A DNA stretch of 64,000 nucleotides from Methylonatrum sp040877625 (GTDB lineage: Bacteria > Pseudomonadota > Gammaproteobacteria > Nitrococcales > Aquisalimonadaceae), in the NCBI GenBank assembly GCA_040877625.1, contig JBBDNK010000005.1, positions 99,654 through 163,653 of the forward strand. Direction: 5' to 3'. The notes beneath the pieces were generated by a model that saw only the letters and a program-made list of their open reading frames with translations, searched no databases and was not told where the DNA came from. Position 1 is the stretch's first letter; each line of letters opens with the position of its first letter. Below, in pieces: positions 9,211 through 16,454 of this stretch. A program made the translations under genes and the position numbers.

Positions 9211-9623
9211 AACCGAGAATCAGCATGATCACCCTTGGTGTCAGGGATCTGCAGGAGTCGGTCCGGTTTTATGAGCAAGGACTTGGGCTCCCGAGGATGG
9301 ATTCTCCGCCCGAGGTCGCATTTTTCACGCTGAACGGTAGCTGGTTGGGAGTATACGGCCGCGAGGCGCTGGCGGAAGACGCCGGAATCCCGGCCGAGGG
9401 CAGTGGCTTCAGCGGCATTGCCCTGGCGCATAACGTGGCGTCGGAAGCGGCGGTCGATGAGGTAATAAACCAGGCCGTTTCAGCCGGGGCAACGCTCGTA
9501 AAGCCGGCCGCCAAGGTCTTCTGGGGTGGCTATTCCGGCTATTTCGCGGATCCGGACGGATATCTTTGGGAAGTCGCGCATAACCCGCTGTTCTGGGTCG
9601 GACCGAACGATGTCAGTGAATAG
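9207..9623 (+). CDS. VOC (glyoxalase/bleomycin resistance/dioxygenase) family protein
   Basis: Small protein of 138 residues with the paired beta-alpha-beta-beta-beta modules of the vicinal oxygen chelate fold. It opens ISMITLGVRDLQESVRFYE, the usual VOC N terminus, and ends with GYFADPDGYLWEVAHNP, which carries the conserved C-terminal metal-ligand Glu. GTG at 9207 was chosen because GAGGAGGA lies six bases before it; GTG at 9201 would touch that ribosome site. It overlaps the MFS stop by four bases. Members include lyases, extradiol dioxygenases and drug-binding proteins, so the reaction cannot be stated. Confidence 0.8.
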   Translation: MKPRISMITLGVRDLQESVRFYEQGLGLPRMDSPPEVAFFTLNGSWLGVYGREALAEDAGIPAEGSGFSGIALAHNVASEAAVDEVINQAVSAGATLVKPAAKVFWGGYSGYFADPDGYLWEVAHNPLFWVGPNDVSE

Positions 9624-9658
9624 CGCGAGCCTGTATGCGGGTGCGGCGGGGGTGCCGC

Positions 9659-10516
9659 TCAATCGCCTTCGGCAGCCTCCCGACGCCCCTGCTCGCGTAT
9701 GAGCGCTTCCTGTCGAGCGTCCTCGATGGCCGCTTCAATGGACTCGACGTCGGCGATATGTTCGTCGAACACGAAGTTGCCGGTCAGTTCGGTGTCCGGA
9801 TTCAGTTCACCCTGTTCGTAGAGTTCCCACATCTCCTCACCGAAGTGCGTGTTCCTGAGCTCGGGTGCGAAGCGGCCGAGGCTGTCGCGCAGATTGTGCA
9901 CGTCGCGCAGCAGCATGGCCCGCGCAGCGTTATTGGCGGCGGAACTCACCACCTGCGGGAAATCGATGAGCACCGGACCGCCCGGTGCCACCAGCACATT
10001 GTACGCGGACAGGTCACCGTGGATCAGGCCGAGGCAAAGCATGCGCACCACGTCGCGGATCAGGCGGCCGTGGAAATCGTGCGCCTGTTCCGGCGTCAGT
10101 TCCACCTCGGCCAGGCGCGGTGCGCTGTGTCCGCCCTCATCCGTAATCAGGGCCATCAGCAGCACGCCATGGACATAGTCGTGCGGCTTCGGTACGCAGA
10201 TGCCGGCCCCGTCGAGGCGGTAGAGGGCATCAACCTCGGTGTTCTTCCAGTCGTCTTCCTGCTGGCGCTTGCCGAATTTGCTGGCCCTTGCCATGGCTCG
10301 GCCCTGCCGGCTGCCGCGCACCTTGCGGCCTTCCTGGTATTGCACCCGCGCCTGAAAGCTGCGCTGCCCCATGTCCTTGTAGACCTTGGCGCACAGCACC
10401 TCGTCACCCGAACGCACAACGTAGACCGAGGCTTCCTTGCCGCTCTTGAGTGGCCGGAGCACTTCGTCGATTACGCCTTCATCAAGCAGCGGCTGCAGGC
10501 TCTTGGGGGTCTTCAT
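9659..10516 (-). CDS. RIO-type serine/threonine protein kinase
   Basis: Atypical protein kinase of 285 residues in the bacterial RIO1-like group. The nucleotide-binding loop KSGKEASVYVV, the invariant Lys in AKVYKD, the catalytic loop HGDLSAYNVL and the metal-binding IDFPQ are all present, so it should be active. An insert after the N lobe (residues about 60-90) is rich in Arg, Lys and Gln. ATG at 10516 (MKTPKSLQP) was chosen because relatives begin this way; a GTG three codons upstream is possible. Targets are unknown. It faces the VOC gene and is transcribed away from the gentisate operon. Confidence 0.85.
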   Translation of the reverse strand: MKTPKSLQPLLDEGVIDEVLRPLKSGKEASVYVVRSGDEVLCAKVYKDMGQRSFQARVQYQEGRKVRGSRQGRAMARASKFGKRQQEDDWKNTEVDALYRLDGAGICVPKPHDYVHGVLLMALITDEGGHSAPRLAEVELTPEQAHDFHGRLIRDVVRMLCLGLIHGDLSAYNVLVAPGGPVLIDFPQVVSSAANNAARAMLLRDVHNLRDSLGRFAPELRNTHFGEEMWELYEQGELNPDTELTGNFVFDEHIADVESIEAAIEDARQEALIREQGRREAAEGD

Positions 10517-10756
10517 TGGCACCACACGGACAGCGAAACAAGCCGGGCATTATGAACGAAGTCACAGCTGCCCGCATATCATCACGTCGCATAAATGACC
10601 ACACAGGGTTTTGGACAGTGTCCTGATGGTAGGTATACTGCATGAAGTTGTCTGGTCATGTGGACGCATGTTTTCCCGTGCTTATGGCCGGGCTGCCCGA
10701 ATCGAGTCTGCGCGGATGCCGCATCGGGCGTCCGCCGAACAAGAGGAACGACATCA

Positions 10757-11443
10757 ATGGATACCGTCATACCCACCTGGAATCTGCCGACTGTCGCAGT
10801 CGCCGGTGAGTCCGCCAGCTATCCGGTGCGCCGGATCTTCTGCGTAGGCCGCAACTACGCGGCACATGCCCGCGAGATGGGCCGGGATCCGGATCGTGAG
10901 CCGCCGTTTTTCTTCACCAAGTTTCCGGAGTCGGTGGTTGCCAACGGTGCAACGATTGCCTACCCGCCGGAAACCTCCAACTACCACTACGAGGCGGAGC
11001 TGGTACTGGCGATCGGTCGTGAGGGCTTTCGCATCCCCGCCGACAAGGCCAGGGATTACATCTACGGTTATGCCGTGGGCCTGGACATGACGCGACGCGA
11101 CTTGCAGCTGCAGGCCCGCGAGCAGGGTCGGCCCTGGGACACCGGCAAGAATTTCCCGGAATCCGCACCCATAACCGCGATTCATCCCGCGGCCAAGATC
11201 GGCCACCTGCGCGAGGGGGCGATCTATCTGGAAGTGGACGGCGAGAAGAAGCAGTCGGCCGACCTCCAGGACATGATCTGGGATTCCGACGAGATCATCG
11301 AGCATCTCTCCCATCTCTACACCCTGCTACCGGGGGATCTGATCATGACCGGCACGCCCGCGGGCGTTGGTCCGGTGGTCGCCGGCCAGCGTATGCTGGT
11401 GCACATTGATGGCCTGGAGGATCTCTCGATCTCCATCGCCTGA
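10757..11443 (+). CDS. nagK: Fumarylpyruvate hydrolase (FAH family), gentisate pathway
   Basis: Protein of 228 residues in the fumarylacetoacetate hydrolase family. It probably hydrolyses fumarylpyruvate to fumarate and pyruvate, the last gentisate step. Family features include FCVGRNYAAHAREMG near the N terminus, the metal-binding EAELVLAIG, DMTRRDLQ, and the C-terminal TGTPAGVGPV. ATG at 10757 is chosen: AGAGGAA lies ten bases upstream, and the longer reading frame from 10658 adds a nonconserved Cys/Arg-rich leader. It is the first gene of a tight trio with gentisate dioxygenase and a zeta-class glutathione transferase, which separates it from other FAH hydrolases. Confidence 0.88.
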   Translation: MDTVIPTWNLPTVAVAGESASYPVRRIFCVGRNYAAHAREMGRDPDREPPFFFTKFPESVVANGATIAYPPETSNYHYEAELVLAIGREGFRIPADKARDYIYGYAVGLDMTRRDLQLQAREQGRPWDTGKNFPESAPITAIHPAAKIGHLREGAIYLEVDGEKKQSADLQDMIWDSDEIIEHLSHLYTLLPGDLIMTGTPAGVGPVVAGQRMLVHIDGLEDLSISIA

Positions 11444-11471
11444 TCGGCTTTTCCGTCGGAGGAGGCTAGCC

Positions 11472-12518
11472 ATGGCCGCACAGCAGCAGGGTTCACCGGA
11501 GCGACGCGCGTTCTACGAGCGCATTGACGCCCACAACATGACGCCCTTGTGGGAGTCATTGCATTCGCTGGTGCCGTTGCATCCGCAGAGCCGTGCGGTG
11601 CCGGCGCAGTGGCGCTTCGAGGATATTCGTCCCTTCGTCATGGAAGGTGCTGATCTGATCAGTGCCCAGGAGGCCGAGCGCCGGGTGCTGATTCTGGAGA
11701 ACCCGGGCCTGCGCGGCCAGGCCTCGATCACCCAGAGTCTGTATGCCGGGGTCCAGCTGGTCATGCCTGGAGAGACCGCGCCCAGCCACCGCCATACGCA
11801 GTCGGCATTGCGTTTCGTACTCGAGGGCAGCGGTGCCTACACCACGGTGGACGGTGAGCGCACGCGCATGCAGCCGGGTGATTTCGTCATCACTCCGTCG
11901 TGGACGGAGCACGATCACGGCAACGACAGCGATAAGCCGATGATCTGGCTGGACGGCCTGGATATCCCGTTGCTGCGCTTCCTCGATGCCGGCTTCGCGG
12001 AAGGCTTCGGCGGCGCCACCCAGGAACTCCGGCGCCCGGAGGGTGATGCGCTCTCCCGCTACGGTTCCGGGCTGTTGCCGGTGGATTACGACGGCCGCCA
12101 CGGCCTCACCTCGCCGGTGTTCAACTACCCTTACGCACGCTCGCGCGAGGTGCTCGAGCAACTGCGCCGCAACGCGGCGTGGGACCCCTGCCACGGCCTC
12201 AAACTCAAGTACACCAACCCGATCAACGGCGGTTTCGCCATGCCGACCATCGGCACCTTTCTGCAGCTGCTGCCCAAGGGCTTCGAGACTGCCCCGTACC
12301 GCAGCTCCGACGGCACGGTATACGTCTGCGTGGAGGGCGGTGGCGAAACCGTGGTAGGCGATCAGCGCTACAGCTGGGGGCCGAAGGACATCTTCGTGGT
12401 GCCGAGCTGGACGCACCACTACCACAAGAGCGTCGGGGAGTCGGTGCTGTTCAGCTTCTCGGACCGGCCGGTGCAGCAGGCGCTGGGGCTCTGGCGCGAA
12501 GATCGCGGACAACAGTAG
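11472..12518 (+). CDS. nagI: Gentisate 1,2-dioxygenase
   Basis: Ring-cleaving Fe(II) dioxygenase of 348 residues that opens gentisate to maleylpyruvate. It has two cupin domains. The first carries the iron ligands in SHRHTQSALRF and the downstream TEHDHG; the second ends with PSWTHHYHKS. The N-terminal NMTPLWESLHSLVP and the length both fit gentisate dioxygenases. ATG at 11472 follows GGAGGCT; earlier in-frame codons overlap the hydrolase. It lies 28 bases after the FAH gene and 10 bases before the isomerase gene, so all three should be co-transcribed. Confidence 0.93.
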   Translation: MAAQQQGSPERRAFYERIDAHNMTPLWESLHSLVPLHPQSRAVPAQWRFEDIRPFVMEGADLISAQEAERRVLILENPGLRGQASITQSLYAGVQLVMPGETAPSHRHTQSALRFVLEGSGAYTTVDGERTRMQPGDFVITPSWTEHDHGNDSDKPMIWLDGLDIPLLRFLDAGFAEGFGGATQELRRPEGDALSRYGSGLLPVDYDGRHGLTSPVFNYPYARSREVLEQLRRNAAWDPCHGLKLKYTNPINGGFAMPTIGTFLQLLPKGFETAPYRSSDGTVYVCVEGGGETVVGDQRYSWGPKDIFVVPSWTHHYHKSVGESVLFSFSDRPVQQALGLWREDRGQQ

Positions 12519-12528
12519 GGAGATCCGG

Positions 12529-13167
12529 ATGTTGACCTTGTATGAGTTTTTCCGCAGCACGTCTTCGTTCCGCACGCGTATCGCGCTGAACCTCAAGGGG
12601 CTGGAGTACAAGCACGTGAGCGTGTTGCTGCGCGGCGGCGAGCATCTGACCGATGAATACACCCGGATGAATCCGCAGCAACTGGTGCCGACCCTGGTCG
12701 ACGGCGAGCACACGCTGAATCAGTCGCTGGCGATCATCGAGTACCTGGAAGAAACACACCCGGAACCGGCGCTACTGCCGCCAGACCCGGCCGGGCGTGC
12801 GAGGGTGCGGGCGTTCGCCCAGATTGCGGCCTGCGAAATGCATCCGCTTCACAATCTGCGCGTGCTCAAGTATTTGCGTACCGAGTGCGGTCAGGACGAC
12901 GACGGAATCGAGCGCTGGACGCATGCCTGGATTGGCAAGGGCTTCCAGGCAATGGAGGGTATGCTGGCGGATTCGCGGACCGGCCGCTTCTGCCACGGCG
13001 ACGCGCCCGGCCTGGCGGATCTGTGCCTGGTGCCGCAGGTATTCAGCGCCAAGCGATTCGCCTTTGACGTCACTCCCTATGCGCGCTGCTGGGAGATTCA
13101 CCAGCGCTGCATGGAACTGCCGGCCTTCGAGCGCGCCAAACCCACCAATCAGCCCGACGCCGAATAG
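12529..13167 (+). CDS. nagL: Maleylpyruvate (maleylacetoacetate) isomerase, zeta-class GST
   Basis: Protein of 212 residues with a thioredoxin-like N domain and an all-helical C domain. The zeta-class glutathione transferase signature SSFRTRIALNLKG and the glutathione-site residues QLVPTL and QSLAIIEYLEE are present. In this context it should isomerise maleylpyruvate to fumarylpyruvate with glutathione, linking the dioxygenase to the hydrolase. It starts at ATG 12529 with GGGAGAT upstream. It is the last gene of the gentisate trio and converges with the MarR gene 19 bases on. Confidence 0.9.
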   Translation: MLTLYEFFRSTSSFRTRIALNLKGLEYKHVSVLLRGGEHLTDEYTRMNPQQLVPTLVDGEHTLNQSLAIIEYLEETHPEPALLPPDPAGRARVRAFAQIAACEMHPLHNLRVLKYLRTECGQDDDGIERWTHAWIGKGFQAMEGMLADSRTGRFCHGDAPGLADLCLVPQVFSAKRFAFDVTPYARCWEIHQRCMELPAFERAKPTNQPDAE

Positions 13168-13186
13168 GCGAACCCCAACAGCAACA

Positions 13187-13681
13187 CTACTCCTTGCCGG
13201 CCTGCCGATCGGGGAGCCCCAGCGGCACCCGGGTGTTGACATTGTTGGCGTCGAGGATGCGCTGCAGCAGGTCGAGAAGCTGGTCGCGTTCGTCTGCAGC
13301 GAGTGGGGCAAGCAGCCGGTCGTGTGCGCGATCGGCTGCGGCGCGTGCCTTGCCGAGGATCCGCTCGCCTTCGTCCGTCAATGAGATGCGGTTCTTGCGG
13401 CGATCCTCCGGATTCGGGTCTCGTCTGAGCAGACCGCGACGGAACATGCGGTCGACCACGGTGGCCGTGGTGGAGCGGTCAAGGCCGATGACGCGGGACA
13501 GGTTGATCTGATCGATCCCCGGGGTCTGGTGGATGGCCATCATCAGGCCGAATTGCGTGGTGGTGAGCTCGAACTCCTTGCACTCGTCGAGAAAGATCGA
13601 CACGGCGATCTGATGGCAGCGGCGGATGCGGAAGCCTGCGCGCCGGTAAATGGCCTCCAGGGTGTTTTCTTCGTTCGGCAT
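13187..13681 (-). CDS. MarR-family transcriptional regulator of the gentisate region
   Basis: Winged-helix regulator of 164 residues. The recognition helix region (INLSRVIGLDRSTTATVVDRM) and the wing DPNPEDRRKNRISLTDEG are typical MarR elements. It is transcribed away from the flavin hydroxylase at 13904, across a 222-base gap that holds a near-perfect palindrome. Such a layout usually means a repressor released by an aromatic ligand. Which compound it senses cannot be read here, but its neighbours suggest gentisate or a hydroxybenzoate. Confidence 0.88.
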   Translation of the reverse strand: MPNEENTLEAIYRRAGFRIRRCHQIAVSIFLDECKEFELTTTQFGLMMAIHQTPGIDQINLSRVIGLDRSTTATVVDRMFRRGLLRRDPNPEDRRKNRISLTDEGERILGKARAAADRAHDRLLAPLAADERDQLLDLLQRILDANNVNTRVPLGLPDRQAGKE

Positions 13682-13760
13682 GGATCCCTCGCAGTCGTGA
13701 GCCTGAGGCGCAGACTATCAAGAAAACGGCATTCGGGCGAATCCTGATAATCAGCGAGCC

Positions 13761-13814
13761 GATAATTTAATTATCATCTACCCACGTTGGCAATATCAGC
13801 AGACATCTGATAAT
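13761..13814 (+). promoter_or_regulatory. Putative MarR operator and divergent promoters
   Basis: GATAATT-T-AATTATC at 13761-13775 is an inverted repeat with perfect 7-bp arms. Further GATAAT half-sites lie at 13745-13750 and 13809-13814. Reading right, TTGGCA (13787-13792) and GATAAT (13809-13814) form a promoter with a 16-base spacer for the flavin hydroxylase, so the last half-site overlaps the -10 box. Reading left, TTGCCA and TAAATT place the palindrome on the -10 box of marR. MarR binding would then block both genes. Confidence 0.6.
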
Positions 13815-13903
13815 TTGTGCTCTGGTGATACGTCTCTGATTGCGGGTGCTTTTCCGGCCGGCGGGGGCGCTGATAAACAGACCTGAAAGGCGGAGGAGGC
13901 ACC

Positions 13904-15139
13904 ATGGAGGTCATTGTTGTAGGGGCAGGTGTGGGCGGTCTGACGCTCGCAATGAAACTGCATCAGATCGGTATCAAGTGCCGCGTCTTTGAAGCGGCCG
14001 CCGAAATCCGTGCCATCGGTGCCGGCATCAACGTGCTCCCGCACGCCACCCAGGTGCTCTGCGATCTGGGGCTGGAGGACGCGCTGGCACGCGTGTCGGT
14101 GGCGACCTCCGAGCAGGCCTTCTTCAACCGCTTCGGCCAGTTGATCTACCGTGAGCCGGTGGGCCGCAACGCCGGTTACGCGACGCCGCAGTTTTCCATC
14201 CATCGTGGTGAGCTGCAGCGGGTGTTGCATGAGGCCGCCCGCAAACGGCTCGGCGAGGAGCGGGTTTTGACCGGATGGCGGCTGGTCCGCGCGGAACAGG
14301 ATGACAACGGCGCTGTGGCCTATTTCGAGGACCCGGAAGGGCGCCGTCTGGAGCCGCAGAGGGCGGATGTGGTGGTCGGCTGCGACGGCATCAACTCAAT
14401 GCTGCGCAAGCAGTTCTACCCGGATGAAGGGCCGCCGAAATACTCCGGTGTCAACATGTGGCGCGGCGTTACACCCTGGAAGCCCTTCCTGTCCGGGGCG
14501 ACCATGGTGCGGGCTGGCTGGCTTGCCACCGGCAAGATGGTCATCTACCCCATCCGCAACAACATCGACAATCAAGGTCGGCAGTTGGTGAACTGGGTCG
14601 CCGAGGTGGAGACGCCGCACTACGAGGGCCGAGACTGGAATCGCAAGGGTCGGCTGGAGGACTTCATCGGCTACTTCGAGGACTGGCACTTCGACTGGAT
14701 GGACGTGCCCGAGTTGATCCGCGGCGCCGATAGCATCCTTGAGTTCCCGATGGTCGATCAGGACCCGCTGGAGCGGTGGAGCTTCGGCCGCCTGACCCTG
14801 CTTGGCGATGCCGCCCACCCGATGTATCCGCGTGGTTCCAACGGTGCCGGTCAGGCCGTACTCGATGCCAAGTGTCTGGCCGAGAATCTGCGACAGCATG
14901 ATGACCCGGTCGAGGCTCTGAAGGCCTATGAGTTCGAGCGCCTGCCGGTGACCGCCAAGGTGGTGCTGACCAATCGCTCGACGCCGCCGGATGTGATCAT
15001 CAAGGAAGTCTACGACCGCACCGGTGACAAGCCCTTTGATCGCATCGAGGATGTAATCAGTCAGGACGAGCTTCGCGAGCTGTCCGAGGGGTACAAACGC
15101 ATTGCGGGATTTGATCGCAACAGCCTGCGTTCTTCCTGA
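13904..15139 (+). CDS. FAD-dependent aromatic monooxygenase (UbiH/PHBH-like)
   Basis: Single-component flavoprotein hydroxylase of 411 residues. The Rossmann motif VVGAGVGGL is at the N terminus, the second FAD motif ends VVGCDGINS, and the ribityl-binding motif is LLGDAAHPMYPRGSNGAGQA. ATG at 13904 follows GGCGGAGGAGG. Its MarR-controlled promoter beside the gentisate genes suggests it prepares a hydroxylated aromatic for that pathway. Its motifs are closest to the PhzS-like flavin oxidoreductases rather than to 3-hydroxybenzoate 6-hydroxylase, which is better matched by the gene at 37550. The substrate is therefore open. Confidence 0.85.
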   Translation: MEVIVVGAGVGGLTLAMKLHQIGIKCRVFEAAAEIRAIGAGINVLPHATQVLCDLGLEDALARVSVATSEQAFFNRFGQLIYREPVGRNAGYATPQFSIHRGELQRVLHEAARKRLGEERVLTGWRLVRAEQDDNGAVAYFEDPEGRRLEPQRADVVVGCDGINSMLRKQFYPDEGPPKYSGVNMWRGVTPWKPFLSGATMVRAGWLATGKMVIYPIRNNIDNQGRQLVNWVAEVETPHYEGRDWNRKGRLEDFIGYFEDWHFDWMDVPELIRGADSILEFPMVDQDPLERWSFGRLTLLGDAAHPMYPRGSNGAGQAVLDAKCLAENLRQHDDPVEALKAYEFERLPVTAKVVLTNRSTPPDVIIKEVYDRTGDKPFDRIEDVISQDELRELSEGYKRIAGFDRNSLRSS

Positions 15140-15168
15140 AGCGAGGCGAGGGCAGGGCAGACACTAAG

Positions 15169-15196
15169 AAAGGGCGGCGGAATGCCGCCCTTTTCA
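15169..15196. terminator. Bidirectional rho-independent terminator
   Basis: Hairpin GGGCGGC (15172-15178), loop GGAAT, GCCGCCC (15184-15190), followed by TTTT. The left side is AAGAAA, which gives a U-run on the other strand. It separates the flavin hydroxylase from the converging TAXI receptor gene. Confidence 0.8.
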
Positions 15197-15215
15197 TCCT
15201 AAGTCCGACAGGCTC

Positions 15216-16178
15216 CTAATCCTTCCACTGACCGAGTTCGCGCAGCGCCTTTTCGGCGCCCTCGTGGTACGGAGCGTCGGTTTCGACGAACATGCGGTTT
15301 GTGTCCCATCCACGGAAGCCACCAAAGGATGCCGCGAGCTTGTCCTTGTTGGCGTTCAGGATCTTTACCACCTCTGCAACGGTATCGGCGGGTACGTGTG
15401 CGCCGACCAGCAGCACGTAATCGTAAGCCATCGACGGCGTCGGTTGCGCAATGCCGGCCATGCCGGAGCGCGGCTGCACCGTGGCGACGTAGGCTTCCGG
15501 GACGATCGCCCGCATTCTTTCGACCGCTTCCGGGTCCTCGGATACCGGCAGGAAGCGCACTCCGCCAACCGAAGCATCTACCTCCGAGACCTTGCCGGCG
15601 CCGATGGCGAAGAAGCCGGCGTCCGCGCGACCCGCGGCCAGATCATCCGCGCCACGCACGACATTCGGCACACGTACCGGCCTTATATCGTCCGACGTCA
15701 GCCCGCCGTTGGCGAGCAGGGCATCCACGACCCGGCCGATGGTGCGCTGTGTGGTATAGCCGTGCGTGACCCGCTTGCCCCGGAGGTCGCTCAGTGTTTC
15801 GATGTCGCTATCCTCAGGCACGAACATGCCGACCCGGAACGGGAACAGGATCGACGCGATTCGCACGTTGTCATGCCGGTGCCCCTCAAACCCGCCGGTG
15901 CCGCTCAGAGCCTCTGATGTCTCGACGATATTGGCGATGCCGAAATCAAGCTCGCCGGTTTCCATCAACGGCAGATAGGCGCTGGTGCCGGCCGAAGGCT
16001 GTACGCGTGCCCGGATACCATTCTCGGACAGCACGCCGGCAATGGCCGCGCCCATCGAGTAGCCGGCGGTGCCCTGGCCCATGGTGCCGAATGCTATCTG
16101 CTGGGCCTGCGCACTTCCCAGTCCCAGCGTCAGCGCCAGGCCGACCCCGGTTAGAAGCCTTGTGGTGGATGTGTTCAT
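15216..16178 (-). CDS. TAXI-family TRAP transporter solute-binding protein
   Basis: Periplasmic substrate receptor of 320 residues. It has a signal peptide ending AQAQ (cleavage near residue 23), then IAFGTMGQGTAGYSMG, the usual TAXI opening, and DLRGKRVTHGY in the middle. TAXI receptors pair with fused TRAP permeases for sodium-driven uptake of organic acids. ATG at 16178 follows CGGAGGAGAG; the longer frame from 16316 has no ribosome site. The divergent neighbour at 16451 is its probable permease. A location beside gentisate genes suggests an aromatic or dicarboxylic acid, by inference only. Confidence 0.9.
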   Translation of the reverse strand: MNTSTTRLLTGVGLALTLGLGSAQAQQIAFGTMGQGTAGYSMGAAIAGVLSENGIRARVQPSAGTSAYLPLMETGELDFGIANIVETSEALSGTGGFEGHRHDNVRIASILFPFRVGMFVPEDSDIETLSDLRGKRVTHGYTTQRTIGRVVDALLANGGLTSDDIRPVRVPNVVRGADDLAAGRADAGFFAIGAGKVSEVDASVGGVRFLPVSEDPEAVERMRAIVPEAYVATVQPRSGMAGIAQPTPSMAYDYVLLVGAHVPADTVAEVVKILNANKDKLAASFGGFRGWDTNRMFVETDAPYHEGAEKALRELGQWKD

Positions 16179-16280
16179 CGCTCTCCTCCGACACGCTCGG
16201 TTATATGGGGCCGCTGCCGCGGCCTCTCTTGGTCTGCTCCGTCGCCTCGCGTGACAATTACACCTGTCGATGCGGGCATT

Positions 16281-16294
16281 GCGAATGCATTTGC
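16281..16294. promoter_or_regulatory. Palindrome between divergent TRAP genes
   Basis: GCGAATGCATTTGC is palindromic at 12 of 14 positions, with AATGCATT as its core. It lies in the 272-base gap between the TAXI receptor (left) and the TRAP permease (right). It is a candidate operator for coordinated control. No adjacent regulator gene was seen, and no clear promoter boxes were assigned. Confidence 0.4.
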
Positions 16295-16364
16295 GATAGT
16301 GTTCATTGGTCAGCATACGGACCGTAAGGCGTCTGTCAATTAGACCGGGCCGTCTACTGAACCT

Positions 16365-16389
16365 GTTTATCAGTGTCTCCTTAAGGAGT
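16365..16389 (+). repeat. Copy of a TCAGTGTCTCCTTAAG repeat with 12-bp palindrome
   Basis: Contains TCAGTGTCTCCTTAAG (16370-16385), which is repeated exactly, in the opposite direction, at about 63468-63483. The end of this copy forms CTCCTTAAGGAG (16377-16388), a perfect palindrome that also supplies the ribosome site for the short reading frame at 16395. Confidence 0.5.
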
Positions 16390-16394
16390 GAGAC

Positions 16395-16454
16395 ATGGCC
16401 AACGTCCTCCCGTGCATGGTGACTGGCGACCGCGTCGGACGAGGTCTGTCATGA
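16395..16454 (+). CDS. Short leader peptide (19 aa) upstream of TRAP permease
   Basis: A 19-codon reading frame, MANVLPCMVTGDRVGRGLS, with a strong ribosome site TTAAGGAG six bases before its ATG. Its TGA overlaps the ATG of the TRAP permease as ATGA, the usual sign of translational coupling. The permease itself has a weaker site, GAGGT. Nothing in the peptide resembles an amino-acid attenuator. It could simply load ribosomes for the membrane protein, or it could be a chance frame. Confidence 0.5.
   Translation: MANVLPCMVTGDRVGRGLS

Noticed and set aside
9635..10555. Plus-strand frame across the RIO kinase gene
   Set aside because: The kinase has all catalytic motifs on the minus strand; this frame has none.
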